From assembly GCF_040744945.1 (NCBI RefSeq), contig NZ_CP160453.1, positions 2,170,001-2,234,000 on the forward strand: a stretch of DNA of 64,000 nucleotides, read 5' to 3'. Source of the stretch: Saccharothrix sp. HUAS TT1. Its GTDB lineage: Bacteria > Actinomycetota > Actinomycetes > Mycobacteriales > Pseudonocardiaceae. A model generated the notes under the pieces. That model did not search any database. It was not told where the DNA came from and was given only the letters and a program-made list of their open reading frames with translations. Below are positions 1-9,482 of the stretch, piece after piece; position 1 is the first letter of the stretch, and each line of letters opens with the position of its first letter. The translations under genes and the position numbers were made by a program.

Positions 1-520
1 CGACCTGGGCGTCCCACACCGCCACCACGACCGCCGCCAGCGCGGGCCCGGCGATGTACATGACCTCCTGCATCGACGCCTCGACGGTGAACACCGCCGA
101 CTGCGCCGACCCCTTCGTCAACCGCGGGATGCTCGCCCGGCTCATCGCCGTCACCGGGGGCATGGACAGCCCGGTCAGGAACGCCACCACCACCGCCAAC
201 GGCCACACCGAACCCGGCGTGAGAGCGGGCAGCAGGCCCAGCACCGCGATGCCGACCGCGTAACCGGATGCGGTGACCCGCAGCAGCCGACCGGCCGGGC
301 TGCGGTCCGCGGCCCGACCGCGCACCGGCCCCGCCACGCCCATGCCCAGCGTCAACGCGCCGCCGACCACGCCCGCCAGCGCGTACGAGCCGGTCCACCC
401 GGCCATCAGGAACGACACCGCCAGCGGCGTGGCGGGCAGGTGGATGCGGCCGATCAGCGACCACACCAGCAGCCAGGGCAGGTGGGGTATCGCGGCGAGT
501 TCCCGGTACGGACGGAGCAC
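1..520 (-). CDS. MFS transporter, N-terminal part (runs off left edge)
   Basis: The visible 173 codons encode the N-terminal half of a multi-pass membrane protein; the rest lies beyond the window. After a short basic start (VLRPYRELAAIPHLPWLLVW) come several Ala/Val/Leu/Gly-rich helices. Between the second and third lies GRAADRSPAGR, which fits motif A of the major facilitator superfamily (GxxxDRxxxxR), the cytoplasmic loop that gates these transporters. The chosen start is a GTG with a weak purine stretch (cagagtgg) upstream. It is divergent from the toxin-island genes that begin at 631. The substrate cannot be told from this fragment. Confidence 0.75.
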   Translation of the reverse strand, partial: MLRPYRELAAIPHLPWLLVWSLIGRIHLPATPLAVSFLMAGWTGSYALAGVVGGALTLGMGVAGPVRGRAADRSPAGRLLRVTASGYAVGIAVLGLLPALTPGSVWPLAVVVAFLTGLSMPPVTAMSRASIPRLTKGSAQSAVFTVEASMQEVMYIAGPALAAVVVAVWDAQV

Positions 521-630
521 GGTGCCACTCTGCCCGCACCCCCCGACAATCCGGTGCCGAATATCCGCGGGAACCCGCCGGCCTCGGTTAGCGTCTGCAC
601 CTCTGCACGCCGCTCACCGAGGGGACCCCT

Positions 631-1134
631 GTGACCGATCCGACAGGACGACGGGCCGAGTTGGAGGCGCGGAACGCCGCCATGCGCGAGCAGGTCGACT
701 CCCTCCTGACCGAGCTGCGCAAGAAGACCGACGACCTGCGGGAGACCCAGGCGCAGGCGATGGCGATCACGGCGACCGCGGTGTCCAGGGACGGCTCGGT
801 GCGCGCCACCGTCGACTCCGCCGGCGCGCTGACGTCCCTGGAGTTCTCCGTGAACGCCTTCGAGCGCACCACGCCGGACAAGCTGGCCAGGCTCGTCACC
901 GAGACCGTGCAGCAGGCCGTGGCCAAGGCCCGGACCGAGCTGAACGAGGTGCTGGCGCCCGCGCAGCAGGGCCCGAGCATCGACCTGTCGGAGCTGCTGC
1001 CCGGCGTGCCGTCGCTGGCCGACCTCATCCCCCAGCCACCCGCGATGCCGAAGTCGTCGGCGCCACCGCGTCGCACCGCGCCGCCTTCGGACGATGACAA
1101 CGGAGACAGCGTCATGGACAGGAGCGACTGGTGA
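631..1134 (+). CDS. YbaB/EbfC family DNA-binding protein
   Basis: A 167-residue protein with a long N-terminal helix (about residues 7-45, rich in Glu, Arg and Gln) and then a small beta region (ITATAVSRDGSVRATVDSAG). This is the standard layout of YbaB/EbfC nucleoid-associated proteins, which form tweezer-like dimers on DNA. A Pro-rich acidic tail of about 40 residues is extra. The start is a GTG at 631. It overlaps the following secreted-protein gene by four bases (GTGA). In actinomycetes such YbaB paralogues commonly sit directly before WXG100/EspC genes of type VII secretion islands, so a role tied to that island is likely, but the actual function there is unknown. Confidence 0.8.
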   Translation: MTDPTGRRAELEARNAAMREQVDSLLTELRKKTDDLRETQAQAMAITATAVSRDGSVRATVDSAGALTSLEFSVNAFERTTPDKLARLVTETVQQAVAKARTELNEVLAPAQQGPSIDLSELLPGVPSLADLIPQPPAMPKSSAPPRRTAPPSDDDNGDSVMDRSDW

Positions 1135-1442
1135 GCGGGTTCGATGTCAGCGTGCCCGGCCTGCGGCGCGGCGCGGGCCAGTTCGGGGCGGCGGGTGATT
1201 CGCTCGGCGGCGTGCTGCAGGCGTTGAGCTCGGCGCTGCAGGCCGAGGGGCAGTGCTGGGGTGGTGACGAGTCCGGCCAGGCGTTCGCCCAGAAGTACGT
1301 GCCGAACTCGCAGGCGACGTTAGAGGCGTTCCAGAACCTCGCGCAGGCACTGGACGACATCCGCACCGGCGTGGAGCAGACCGCCGACGCGTACGAGGGT
1401 TCGGACCAGGGCAACGCGACCGGGATCTCCCGGACTTACTGA
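1131..1442 (+). CDS. WXG100/EspC-like type VII secretion protein
   Basis: A 103-residue, mostly helical protein without a signal peptide. Two helices flank a central Trp-containing turn (CWGGDESGQAF, about residues 43-53), as expected for WXG100/EspC-type helical hairpins exported by ESX (type VII) systems. The C-terminal half (EAFQNLAQALDDIRTGVEQT) has the regular hydrophobic spacing of a packed helix. The GTG start overlaps the YbaB stop, and the toxin gene begins 11 bases after its stop. It is probably the partner or chaperone that helps the large downstream effector reach the ESX machinery. No ESX core gene (EccA-E) lies in this window, so the apparatus must be encoded elsewhere. Confidence 0.8.
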   Translation: MSGFDVSVPGLRRGAGQFGAAGDSLGGVLQALSSALQAEGQCWGGDESGQAFAQKYVPNSQATLEAFQNLAQALDDIRTGVEQTADAYEGSDQGNATGISRTY

Positions 1443-1453
1443 GGGGCACTGCG

Positions 1454-4400
1454 GTGGGCATCGAGATCCCGAGCGAGGTCACCTGGCTCTTCCCGATCGT
1501 GGTCGGGCAGAGCTGGCCGGAGGGTGATGAGACGGCGCTCCGGCGGATGGCCGACGCCTACCGCACGGCGGCGCAGGGCGTGAAGTCGGTCATCGACGAG
1601 GGCAACGGCGCGGCGTCCACCGTGTTCGCCAGCCAGACCGGCGAGGCCGTGCAGCGGTTCGAGGAGTACTGGAAGAAGTTCGCCGACGGCGACGACTCCT
1701 ACCTGCCGAAGCTGCAGAAGATCTGCGAGCAGCTGGCGGAGAGCTGCGACAACACCGCGCTGGAGGTGGAGTACACCAAGCTGTCGATCATCGCGTCGCT
1801 GATCGCGCTGGCGATCGAGATCGCCGCGCTGATCGCCGCGGCGTTCGGCACGTTCGGCGCGACGACGGCGGGCATTCCGATCGCGCAGCAGGCCACCCGG
1901 CTGATCGTGCAGTTCACGTTCCGGCAGCTGATCATCGCGATCCTCAAGGAGGTCGCGATCTCGGTCGGCATCGACGCGGCCATCCAGGCCGTGCAGGTGG
2001 CGCGCGGCGACCGGCAGTCGTGGGACTGGGGCAAGACGACCGAGGCCGCGGTCTCCGGCGTGGTGTCCGGCGCGGTCGGCGGGCTGTCCGGCGGGCTGAA
2101 GTTCCAGGGCGGCGGGCTGCCCGGGCAGGTGGTCGTCGGCGCGACGCGCGGTGCGGTCGAGGGCGCGGTGTCGACGGTCGGCACGGCGGCCGTGCTGGGA
2201 CAGGACATCTCGGCGCGGGACGTGCTGATGGGCGCGTCGGCCGGCGCGGTGTCCGGTGGCATCGGCGGGGCGAAGGACGGCATCTCGGTCGACCCGCCGC
2301 GGATCAACCCCGGTGGACCGGACGGGCCGCCGAACCTCGGTCCGGCGCCGGGTCCGGCGCCCGGACCCGCTGCCGGTGGGCCGGTTCCGGGTGGCGCCGC
2401 GCCCGGTGGTGCGATGCCGGGCGGGCCGGTTCCTGGTGGTGCGACGCCCGGTGGAGTGGCGCCGGGTGGTTCTGCGCCCGGTGGGCCGGCGGTGAGCCGT
2501 GACGGGTTGGACCGGCCGCTCGGCGGGAGCGGGACGACCACGTCGTCTGCGGTGGCCGCGCCGCCCGCTCCCGGGCGGCCGGTGAGCGCGCCGCCGTCGG
2601 TGGGTGGTGACTCGTCGCCTGCGTCCGCGCCTGCGCCTTCGTCGTTGAGCGCCGCTCCGGGTGGGGTGGCCGGCGGGCGCGGTGGTGCTGCGGTGCCGAC
2701 GTTGCCCGGTGGTGGGACGTCCGGGCCTTCCATCGGCAGCCGGTTGGGCACGGCCGGCGGTTCCGCGCCGGTCGGGCTGCCGGGTGGGTTGGTTCCGGGT
2801 GGTGCGCCGGGTGGGTCGACTCCTGGTGGGACGGCTCCTGGTGGGACGGCTGCCGGGTCGACTCCGGGTGGGACGGCTGGGCGGATGCCCGGTGGGATGC
2901 CGGCCGGCGGGCCGGTGCCGGGTGGGTCGGCGTTCGCGCCCGGTTCGGTGGGGGCTTCGCCGGTTGGGACGGGTGCTGCTCCCGGGGTGGGTTCGGGGTC
3001 GGCTTCCGGGGCGGCTCCTGGGTCGACGCCCGGGTCGGCGCCTGGTGCGACTTCCGGTGTTCGGCCTGGTGTGGCGATGCCGGGTGGCGTTGCTGTTGGG
3101 GGTGCTCCTGTCGGTGGGGCTGTGCCGGGTGGCTCGCCGTTCGGTGGTTCCACGCCTGGTGGACCTGTGCCTGGTGGCCCGGCGTCCGGTGGTGTGACGC
3201 CCGGTGGTCCGCCGCTTGGTGGACCTGTGCCCGGTAGCTCGACGCCTGGTGGTGTGACGCCGGGTGGTCCGCCGCTTGGTGGGGCGACGCCTGGTGGACC
3301 TGTCCCTGGTGCGACGCCTGGTGGGGCGCTGCCTGGTGCGACGCCCGGGGGACCCGTGCCCGGTGGGCCGGTCCCCGGTGGTCCGGTGCCTGGTGGGGTG
3401 CCCGCCGGTGGTTCGGTGCCTGGCGGTCCGGTGCCTGGTGGGGCGGTGCCTACTGGTTCCGCTCCTAATGGTTCCGCGCCCGCCGGCAGTGGGACCGGCA
3501 GTGGGACGCACGTGCCTGCCGGCCCGAGTGCTGGAACGCCTGCGACTGGACCGGCGGGGACTCCTATGGGGGCCCCGATGGGAGCTCCGATGGCCGGTGC
3601 GGCCGGCGGGGCGCCTGGCGGCGGTAGTGGTGGGCGTGGTGGCGGTGTGCCGTTGGCGAGTGGCTTCGCGGCTGACCCCGGCACCGCCTCGTCCGGGCCG
3701 GACCTGGGTGTTCGGGGTGATGACGCGGTCAACGCGAGTTCGTTGACCGGGATGCCGGTCCACTCGCTGCCGGACGCCGGTCCGGTGTCCATGCCCGAGC
3801 AGCGCGGGCCCGCGTCCACCGCGCCGCCGACGACACCCACGCCCCAGCCCGGCGGGTTCGGGCCGCAGCCTGGTGGGTTTGGACCTCAACCCGGTGGATT
3901 TGGGCCGCAGCCCGGCGGGTTCGGGCCGCAGCCCGGTGGTCCCGCGGCACCGGGGCGTCCGGAGGCTTCGGCGCCTGCGCGCACTCCGGAGACCGCCGCG
4001 CGTCCTACCCCGCCGTCGACCGCGCCGTCGACCGCGCCGATCCGCGTCGACGGACCGGCTCCTGCGGCTCGCGGCGGCACGGACGGTCCCGCGCCGTCCA
4101 GCAACAACCCTTCCCCGACCCCGGACACGACCTCGTCCCCGGACACGACCTCGCCCCTGGACACGACCCCGCCTGCCGATGGGCCGGCTCCGGACAGCAC
4201 GCCGCCCGACACCGCCGACGGGCCGACGGACCTGGTCGGCGAGCCCGGTGACCAGCACACCCCGGCGTCCAGCCACGAGTGGCCCGCCGAAGCACCGGGC
4301 GAAACCGGCACCGGCACCGGCAGTGCGGCGGATCCGTTCCCCCAGAAGAACGTCTGGAACCAGCCTGCCGGTGTCGTCCCCGGCTTCTCCCACAACGGCG

Positions 4401-7400
4401 ACTACTTCGCCGTCCACGAGAGCACCGGCCCCACCGACCAGTCCGTCGGCACGTACGACCAGCGCGCCGCCGCCCTCGTCGAACCGACCTACCAGCCCTA
4501 CGGCCCGCACGGCGACTACCAGTCGTTCCGCGACGCCCACTCCAAGCCCGACGGCAGCATCGACTGGCCGCCGAACCAGGGCGCGGACGGCGCGCGCGTC
4601 GTCGTGGAACTGCCCGCGGGCACCGTGCTGGACCGGTTCGGCAGCCCCAACGGCGACTTCCTCTCGCCGCTGCGCCCGGACGGCCAGGCGTACGGCTTCG
4701 GCGAGCGCGCGATCATGCCGGACAGCCTCGGCAAGGGCTACCACGTCTACGTCCTGGACGCCCCGCTCACCGTTGAACTCGCCCAGGTCGCGCCCGCGTT
4801 CGACCAGAACGGCGGCGCGCGGCAGCTGCAGCCGGTCCTCGACGCGGCCCTCGCCGACCCGGCCACGGGCAAGATGAGCGTCCAGCGACTGCTGGACCTC
4901 GGCGTCCTGCACGAGGTCGACGTGCCGCCCGCCGACGGCCGCGTGCTGCCGCCCGACTTCGGCACGTTCGACGCCGACGGCACCGTGCTCCGGCCCGACG
5001 TGGCGACGGTGGCCGACGCGCAGGCCGGCGCGTTCAGCGACCACCCGGGCGCCACGCCGACCCCGGACCTCGGCCCGGTCTCGCCCAACGGCCCGATCCC
5101 GCTCGGCGAGGTGTCGCAGCGCGTCGACCAGGCGATCCGCAACAGCCAGGTCACCGACTCCGGTGTCGCGCTGCACACCGAGGACCGCCTGCGGGACCTG
5201 TCCGGCCGCATCCCGGCCACCGACGGCCAGGTCGTCCTCGACGTCCACACCGACGGCGACGGCGTCCGGGTCGGCGACACCCGCTACACCCGCGACGAAC
5301 TCGTCCAGCTGATCAACAACCACCCGGACCTCGCCGGTCGGCCGATCACGCTGGTCGGCTGCGACGCGGGCGCGGGCGGCGACAACAGCCTGGCCGCGCA
5401 CGTCGCCAGGGAGACCGGTCAGCGGGTCTTCGCGCCGGACACCCTGGCCTGGTCGGACCGGCACGGCAACGTCTACGCCAGTTCGCCGAACGAGGCGGGC
5501 ACCGGCCCGAAGCTCCCGCCGGACGGCGGCTGGCACGCGTTCGAGCCGGACGGCACGCACGCGCCCGTCGGCGAGCACGGCATGCCGCCCGGCCACGAGC
5601 CCAAGGGCGACCTCGCCGTCGACGACCAGGCGCACCGCGGCCGGCTCGACATCGAGCCGCAGGTGCAGCAGCCGTGGTCGGCCCCGGAGACGACGCACGA
5701 GCAGCACGTCCGGCTGCGCGACGACCAGTCGTTCTTCCAGGGCCAGGAGCTGCCGAGGGACACCCGGATCACGATCGTCGGCGAGGACGGCAACGTGCGC
5801 ACGGTCGTGCACGTCGACGCCGACGGCCGGGCGCACGTCGACGCCATCGCGCCGAACACCCGCCACGGCGACAACCCCGAGGTCAAGCACCCCGCGCCGA
5901 ACGCCCACTACCGGGTGGAGGTCGGGCACCGGCAGGACGCGTTCGTGGCCAACGCCGACGGCACGCGCCAGGTCGCGCAGGACAGCGTCAAGATCGGCGA
6001 CCGGGTCGTCCCGATCGACCGCGCGGTGATCATCGAGCCGATCCCGGAGCCCGCGAACGGCCGGCAGGTGATCGACCGCGACCACCCGCTGGCGCCGCGG
6101 CCGGGCGAGGCGTTCACCGCCCGCACCGACCTGCCGCCGAACACGCGGATGGAGGTCCACGACACCGACGGCACGTACCGCGGCACGGTGCAGACCGACG
6201 CCGACGGCAAGCCGAGGTGGGTGGCCGCCCCCGACTACCTGTCCACCGACGCCCGCAACCCCGAGGTGATGCACACCTCGCAGGGCACGAACTACAACAT
6301 CGACCGGGGCCCGCTGCACCAGGAGTTCACCACCGACGCGCAGGGCCACCCGCAGACCGCGGTCGAGCGCACCGAGCCGACCACCACCCGGCAGACCCCG
6401 TTCACCGACCTGGGGCAGGGCGAGCCGTTCAGCCGGCCCGGCCAGGTGCACGACCCGAGCACCGAGTACCTGGTCTCCGACGAGCACGGCCAGCACCGCG
6501 GCCGGTTCCTCACCGACGAGTCCGGGCACGTGGTGTTCGAGGACACCCACTCGGGCCAGCGCAGCCGGGTCAACACCGAGATCACCCAGGCCCCGGCGCA
6601 CGCGCAGGTCACGTCCGACGGCTTCTACGGCCTGGGCAAGGCGTTGAACCCGGCGCAGAGCTGGCCGACCCCCGCCAACGGCGAGGTGCAGCTGGCCGTG
6701 CAGCGCACCAAGACCGACGACGGGTACGCCTACTCGGTCAAGGTCGTCAGCGGCGACACGTCGGGGTGGACTCCGGAGCAGCGGGCCGCGGTGACCCGCC
6801 CGTTCAACAACGCCGACCCGTTCGCGGCCCGCGCCGACCTGCCGCCGAACACCCGGTTCGTGCTGGACGACCACAAGAAGCAGGGCTACGGCACGTTCCA
6901 GACCGGCGGGGACGGCACGGCCTCGCACGTGCACACGTTCCGGCCGTTCAGCCCGGACCTGAACAACCCGCTGCCCAACGCGGTGCTGGTCGCCGACAAC
7001 GACGCGTGGCGCGGTCGCACGAACGGCGACGGCGAGACGGTCGCGACCACGGGCAGGCCCGATCTCAGGTCCGGTGGCGCGATCCGCCGCGACGGCAGCG
7101 CGCAGCTCGAGGTCGGCAGCCACGGCGAGGTCGACGGCGACGGCAAGAAGCTGTCCGACGGCGGTCACCACCAGGGCAACGAGACCGGCGGTCCCGGTGA
7201 GGCGGCGAACCAGTCGAGCCAGCAGCGCGACGAGAACCAGGGCAACGCGCGCCCGGCGTTCGTCACCGCCGAGACGTGGCACCGGATGGAGCGGGACCGC
7301 GCGAGCTTCATGAAATCGGGCGGTACGGTCGAGGTGATCGACACGTTCGCACTGCGCGACCCGCTGCAGCGCCACCCGCACACGTACCAGACGCGGTGGC

Positions 7401-7489
7401 GTGTGACGCTCGCCGACGGCACCACCGGGATCTACGTCAGGAGCTACCCCAATGAGCACAACGCAGCCCTCTGGCCGGCCGACTTCTGA
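1454..7489 (+). CDS. CpnT-like polymorphic toxin with internal TNT and caspase-like domains (2011 aa)
   Basis: Start is GTG (VGIEIPSEV), 11 bases after the WXG gene. Residues 1-280: a helical CpnT/WXG-like N-domain with a hydrophobic Ala/Ile-rich segment at about 115-185. Residues 290-960: a very long Pro/Gly linker full of PGG units, including five GFGPQPGG repeats near nt 3847-3945. Residues about 950-1155 match the TNT (tuberculosis necrotizing toxin) NAD+ glycohydrolase family: ELPAGTVLDRFG at 1052, YHVYV at about 1096 and FDQNGGA at about 1117, the last aligning with the conserved Gln-Gly-Gly of TNT. Residues about 1255-1340 resemble a caspase-like fold (His1265 in DVHTDGDG, Cys1303 in VGCDAGAG). 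Four degenerate beta repeats follow (LPPNTRMEVHD-type, about 1425-1850), then a short unassigned C-terminal domain. TNT is usually C-terminal, so its internal position is odd. The gene end overlaps the immunity-like gene by 38 bases. Confidence 0.85.
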   Translation: MGIEIPSEVTWLFPIVVGQSWPEGDETALRRMADAYRTAAQGVKSVIDEGNGAASTVFASQTGEAVQRFEEYWKKFADGDDSYLPKLQKICEQLAESCDNTALEVEYTKLSIIASLIALAIEIAALIAAAFGTFGATTAGIPIAQQATRLIVQFTFRQLIIAILKEVAISVGIDAAIQAVQVARGDRQSWDWGKTTEAAVSGVVSGAVGGLSGGLKFQGGGLPGQVVVGATRGAVEGAVSTVGTAAVLGQDISARDVLMGASAGAVSGGIGGAKDGISVDPPRINPGGPDGPPNLGPAPGPAPGPAAGGPVPGGAAPGGAMPGGPVPGGATPGGVAPGGSAPGGPAVSRDGLDRPLGGSGTTTSSAVAAPPAPGRPVSAPPSVGGDSSPASAPAPSSLSAAPGGVAGGRGGAAVPTLPGGGTSGPSIGSRLGTAGGSAPVGLPGGLVPGGAPGGSTPGGTAPGGTAAGSTPGGTAGRMPGGMPAGGPVPGGSAFAPGSVGASPVGTGAAPGVGSGSASGAAPGSTPGSAPGATSGVRPGVAMPGGVAVGGAPVGGAVPGGSPFGGSTPGGPVPGGPASGGVTPGGPPLGGPVPGSSTPGGVTPGGPPLGGATPGGPVPGATPGGALPGATPGGPVPGGPVPGGPVPGGVPAGGSVPGGPVPGGAVPTGSAPNGSAPAGSGTGSGTHVPAGPSAGTPATGPAGTPMGAPMGAPMAGAAGGAPGGGSGGRGGGVPLASGFAADPGTASSGPDLGVRGDDAVNASSLTGMPVHSLPDAGPVSMPEQRGPASTAPPTTPTPQPGGFGPQPGGFGPQPGGFGPQPGGFGPQPGGPAAPGRPEASAPARTPETAARPTPPSTAPSTAPIRVDGPAPAARGGTDGPAPSSNNPSPTPDTTSSPDTTSPLDTTPPADGPAPDSTPPDTADGPTDLVGEPGDQHTPASSHEWPAEAPGETGTGTGSAADPFPQKNVWNQPAGVVPGFSHNGDYFAVHESTGPTDQSVGTYDQRAAALVEPTYQPYGPHGDYQSFRDAHSKPDGSIDWPPNQGADGARVVVELPAGTVLDRFGSPNGDFLSPLRPDGQAYGFGERAIMPDSLGKGYHVYVLDAPLTVELAQVAPAFDQNGGARQLQPVLDAALADPATGKMSVQRLLDLGVLHEVDVPPADGRVLPPDFGTFDADGTVLRPDVATVADAQAGAFSDHPGATPTPDLGPVSPNGPIPLGEVSQRVDQAIRNSQVTDSGVALHTEDRLRDLSGRIPATDGQVVLDVHTDGDGVRVGDTRYTRDELVQLINNHPDLAGRPITLVGCDAGAGGDNSLAAHVARETGQRVFAPDTLAWSDRHGNVYASSPNEAGTGPKLPPDGGWHAFEPDGTHAPVGEHGMPPGHEPKGDLAVDDQAHRGRLDIEPQVQQPWSAPETTHEQHVRLRDDQSFFQGQELPRDTRITIVGEDGNVRTVVHVDADGRAHVDAIAPNTRHGDNPEVKHPAPNAHYRVEVGHRQDAFVANADGTRQVAQDSVKIGDRVVPIDRAVIIEPIPEPANGRQVIDRDHPLAPRPGEAFTARTDLPPNTRMEVHDTDGTYRGTVQTDADGKPRWVAAPDYLSTDARNPEVMHTSQGTNYNIDRGPLHQEFTTDAQGHPQTAVERTEPTTTRQTPFTDLGQGEPFSRPGQVHDPSTEYLVSDEHGQHRGRFLTDESGHVVFEDTHSGQRSRVNTEITQAPAHAQVTSDGFYGLGKALNPAQSWPTPANGEVQLAVQRTKTDDGYAYSVKVVSGDTSGWTPEQRAAVTRPFNNADPFAARADLPPNTRFVLDDHKKQGYGTFQTGGDGTASHVHTFRPFSPDLNNPLPNAVLVADNDAWRGRTNGDGETVATTGRPDLRSGGAIRRDGSAQLEVGSHGEVDGDGKKLSDGGHHQGNETGGPGEAANQSSQQRDENQGNARPAFVTAETWHRMERDRASFMKSGGTVEVIDTFALRDPLQRHPHTYQTRWRVTLADGTTGIYVRSYPNEHNAALWPADF

Positions 7490-7922
7490 GCAGCGCCACG
7501 ACGAGCTGCTGCAGCACATCGGCGGCATGCTGCTGGACGCTGCTCCGGACGGCTTCCGGCGGATCGACCTGCTGGTGCGGATGACCGTGGCGGTGCAGGA
7601 CGCGGCGCTGAAGGTCTACCTGCCCGACGGCGCCACCCCCGAGGTGGTGCCGCCGGAGGGGCTGAACGCGGCGTTCCAGGAGATGCGGCAGGTGCTGTAC
7701 CAGCCGGGTCGCGGCACGTGGTTCTCGGCGCGGTGCGTGGTGAACGCGCCGGTCCGCATCGACATCACCTACAACTTCGACCACGACCCGCAGTTCGACC
7801 CGCCGGTGCCCGCCGCGGACTTCGCCCGCGACCTCCAGGTCTTCCCCCGTGACGAGGCGTACACCCCCGACTGGCTGCGGGCCAAGCTGGTCGAGGCGAG
7901 CACCGAGGAGCAGAACGCATGA
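7452..7922 (+). CDS. Immunity-like protein (YezG/DUF600-like)
   Basis: A 156-residue acidic, soluble protein with no signal peptide. The run VRIDITYNFDHDP followed by FPRDEAYTPDWLR resembles the YezG-type immunity proteins that neutralise polymorphic toxins; this is judged by eye only. Its ATG lies inside the end of the toxin gene (38-base overlap) and its stop overlaps the next start by four bases (ATGA), so it must be co-translated with the toxin. In Mycobacterium tuberculosis, cpnT is likewise followed by a small gene for the TNT immunity factor, so position supports the same role. The same domain recurs at the N-termini of the next two proteins. It could equally be a secretion chaperone. 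Confidence 0.65.
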   Translation: MSTTQPSGRPTSEQRHDELLQHIGGMLLDAAPDGFRRIDLLVRMTVAVQDAALKVYLPDGATPEVVPPEGLNAAFQEMRQVLYQPGRGTWFSARCVVNAPVRIDITYNFDHDPQFDPPVPAADFARDLQVFPRDEAYTPDWLRAKLVEASTEEQNA

Positions 7923-9385
7923 CCGCGCCGCAGTTGGACGTCGAGGACCAGAACGCCATCCTCGGCTCCGTCACCACCCTGCTGGTGCAGCGCCTGCCGG
8001 GCGACTGGGAGCAGTTGTTCGTCGACTTCCGGATGGTGGGCCGCTACCTGGAGACGCAGGTCTCCGGGCTGACCATGTTCGGCTCGTCGTTCGACTGGGA
8101 GCTGCCGCCGGAGGCGCTGCCGTTCTTCGTGCAGCTGCGCGACGGCATGGCGCGACCCGGCCAGGGCACGTGGCTGTCGATGAAGTTCCACCTCGTGCAC
8201 CCCGACACGTACTCGGCGGAGTTCGACCGGGACAACGAGCCGGACTGGACGCAGCCGCCCTCGCCCGAGTACTACGCCGAGGAGCTGGAGGTCTACCCGC
8301 GCGACGTGGTCCCGGCGTGGCTGCGCGGCCCGGTCGGGGGCGACGTGATCGCCGCGCCGGTGTTCGACGGGCCGGAACCGGTGGCGGGCGACCGGCCGGG
8401 CGTGCACCCGCAGGAGCTGGACGACGTGCTGGCCTACCTGGAGAACGCGCCGGTCGTGCTGGCCGCGCGCTCCTACGGGCCGGACGCGCTCGACCCGGGT
8501 GCGACGCCGTCCGTGCCGCTGTCCTTCCACACCGACGGCGCCTGGGTGTGGCCCGGTGGGGTGGCCTACTACCTGCGCGAGCACCACGTCCCGCCGGTGC
8601 CGCAGCTGGTGCAGCACATCCGGGACAACGGCTACACCGTGCCACCGGTCTCGCCCGAGGCCGAGGACGCGGCGGCGGCCGTCGCCACCGGCAAGGCCGA
8701 GAGCGCCCCGCTGCCCGAGCACCAGCCCCGGACGGTCACCGAGGCCGACGAGCGCGCGCTCGACCGCCTCAAGGCCCTGCTCGACCACTTCGGGGTGCCG
8801 GAGTCCGCGTACGGCATCGCCGAGCCGAAGCCGGACGCGTTCGTGATCGAGCCCGCACCCGGCCGGTCCGGCTGGCAGGTCCAGTTCTGGGACGCCGACC
8901 GCGGCCCGCACGGCCGGCCGCGCGTCTACGAGCACGCCGTGGACGCCGCGAAGGTGCTGCTCGCCGAGCTGCTGTGGCAGGTCGACCCGGACCGGACGCG
9001 TGCCGCGGCCGACACCGGCGCCCTGGTCCTGCCGGTCGCCGACATCCAGCCGCTGCCCGACGAGCCGCCGCTGTCGCTGTTCCGGGACCGCGAGAACGTG
9101 GTCATCCCGGTCGGCGTCGAGCTGGACCGGTTCGGGGCCGACGTCGGCAACCTCGTCTACGCCTCGGGCACGATGTTCGGTCACCGCTCGCTGCCACCGG
9201 ATTGGCTGAACCGCCGCTACCACGTGTACCGGGTGCAGAAGCCGGTGCCCGCGCTGAAGGGCGTCGCCGTGCCGTGGTTCGGGCAGGTCGGCGGCGGCGT
9301 GGGCTACTTCCTGGCCACTTCCGTGCGCGACCTGCTGGCCGACGGGAGCCTGGTCGAGGTGGCCGCGGCGGCGGTCCAGCACTAG
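7919..9385 (+). CDS. TNT-domain protein with N-terminal immunity-like domain (488 aa)
   Basis: Residues 1-140 repeat the fold of the preceding immunity-like protein (GTWLSMKFHLVHPDTYSAEF, then EVYPRDVVPAWLR). Residues about 160-260 form a second domain (SVPLSFHTDGAWVWPGGVAY). Residues about 285-370 are a third small domain with the pattern FGVPESAYGIAEPKPD...WQVQFWDADRG. Residues about 375-488 are a TNT NAD+ glycohydrolase domain: VIPVGVELDRFG, RRYHVYRV and WFGQVGGGVGYF, with the conserved Arg, His and Gln positions present. No signal peptide or membrane helix is visible. Carrying an immunity-like domain and a NADase-like domain in one chain could mean self-inhibition, or that the domains are adaptors. 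The start overlaps the previous stop (ATGA), so it belongs to the same operon. Confidence 0.75.
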   Translation: MTAPQLDVEDQNAILGSVTTLLVQRLPGDWEQLFVDFRMVGRYLETQVSGLTMFGSSFDWELPPEALPFFVQLRDGMARPGQGTWLSMKFHLVHPDTYSAEFDRDNEPDWTQPPSPEYYAEELEVYPRDVVPAWLRGPVGGDVIAAPVFDGPEPVAGDRPGVHPQELDDVLAYLENAPVVLAARSYGPDALDPGATPSVPLSFHTDGAWVWPGGVAYYLREHHVPPVPQLVQHIRDNGYTVPPVSPEAEDAAAAVATGKAESAPLPEHQPRTVTEADERALDRLKALLDHFGVPESAYGIAEPKPDAFVIEPAPGRSGWQVQFWDADRGPHGRPRVYEHAVDAAKVLLAELLWQVDPDRTRAAADTGALVLPVADIQPLPDEPPLSLFRDRENVVIPVGVELDRFGADVGNLVYASGTMFGHRSLPPDWLNRRYHVYRVQKPVPALKGVAVPWFGQVGGGVGYFLATSVRDLLADGSLVEVAAAAVQH

Positions 9386-9482
9386 GCACCAAGCGTCCGG
9401 GGGCCGTCGCCCGGCGTCATTGGTCCGTTCGGCGCAGCGGGGTCCCGTGCGGGCACGGGGAGTCGCGGGGGAAGATGTTCAC

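Noticed and set aside
7260..7489. DNA/RNA non-specific endonuclease domain at the C-terminus of the 2011-residue protein
   Set aside because: The preceding beta repeats resemble regions found before such nucleases, but no DRGH-type motif or conserved His/Asn is present in the last 80 residues.
1436..7528. 2030-codon open frame on the minus strand opposite the CpnT-like gene
   Set aside because: It is the mirror of a GC-rich coding strand: Arg/Val/His-rich low-complexity peptide with no domains, while the plus-strand frame has clear TNT and WXG-like features.
9420..9482. TTG start 21 codons upstream for the third TNT protein
   Set aside because: No ribosome site precedes it, whereas gggggaag is well placed before the GTG at 9483 and the immunity-like domain begins there.
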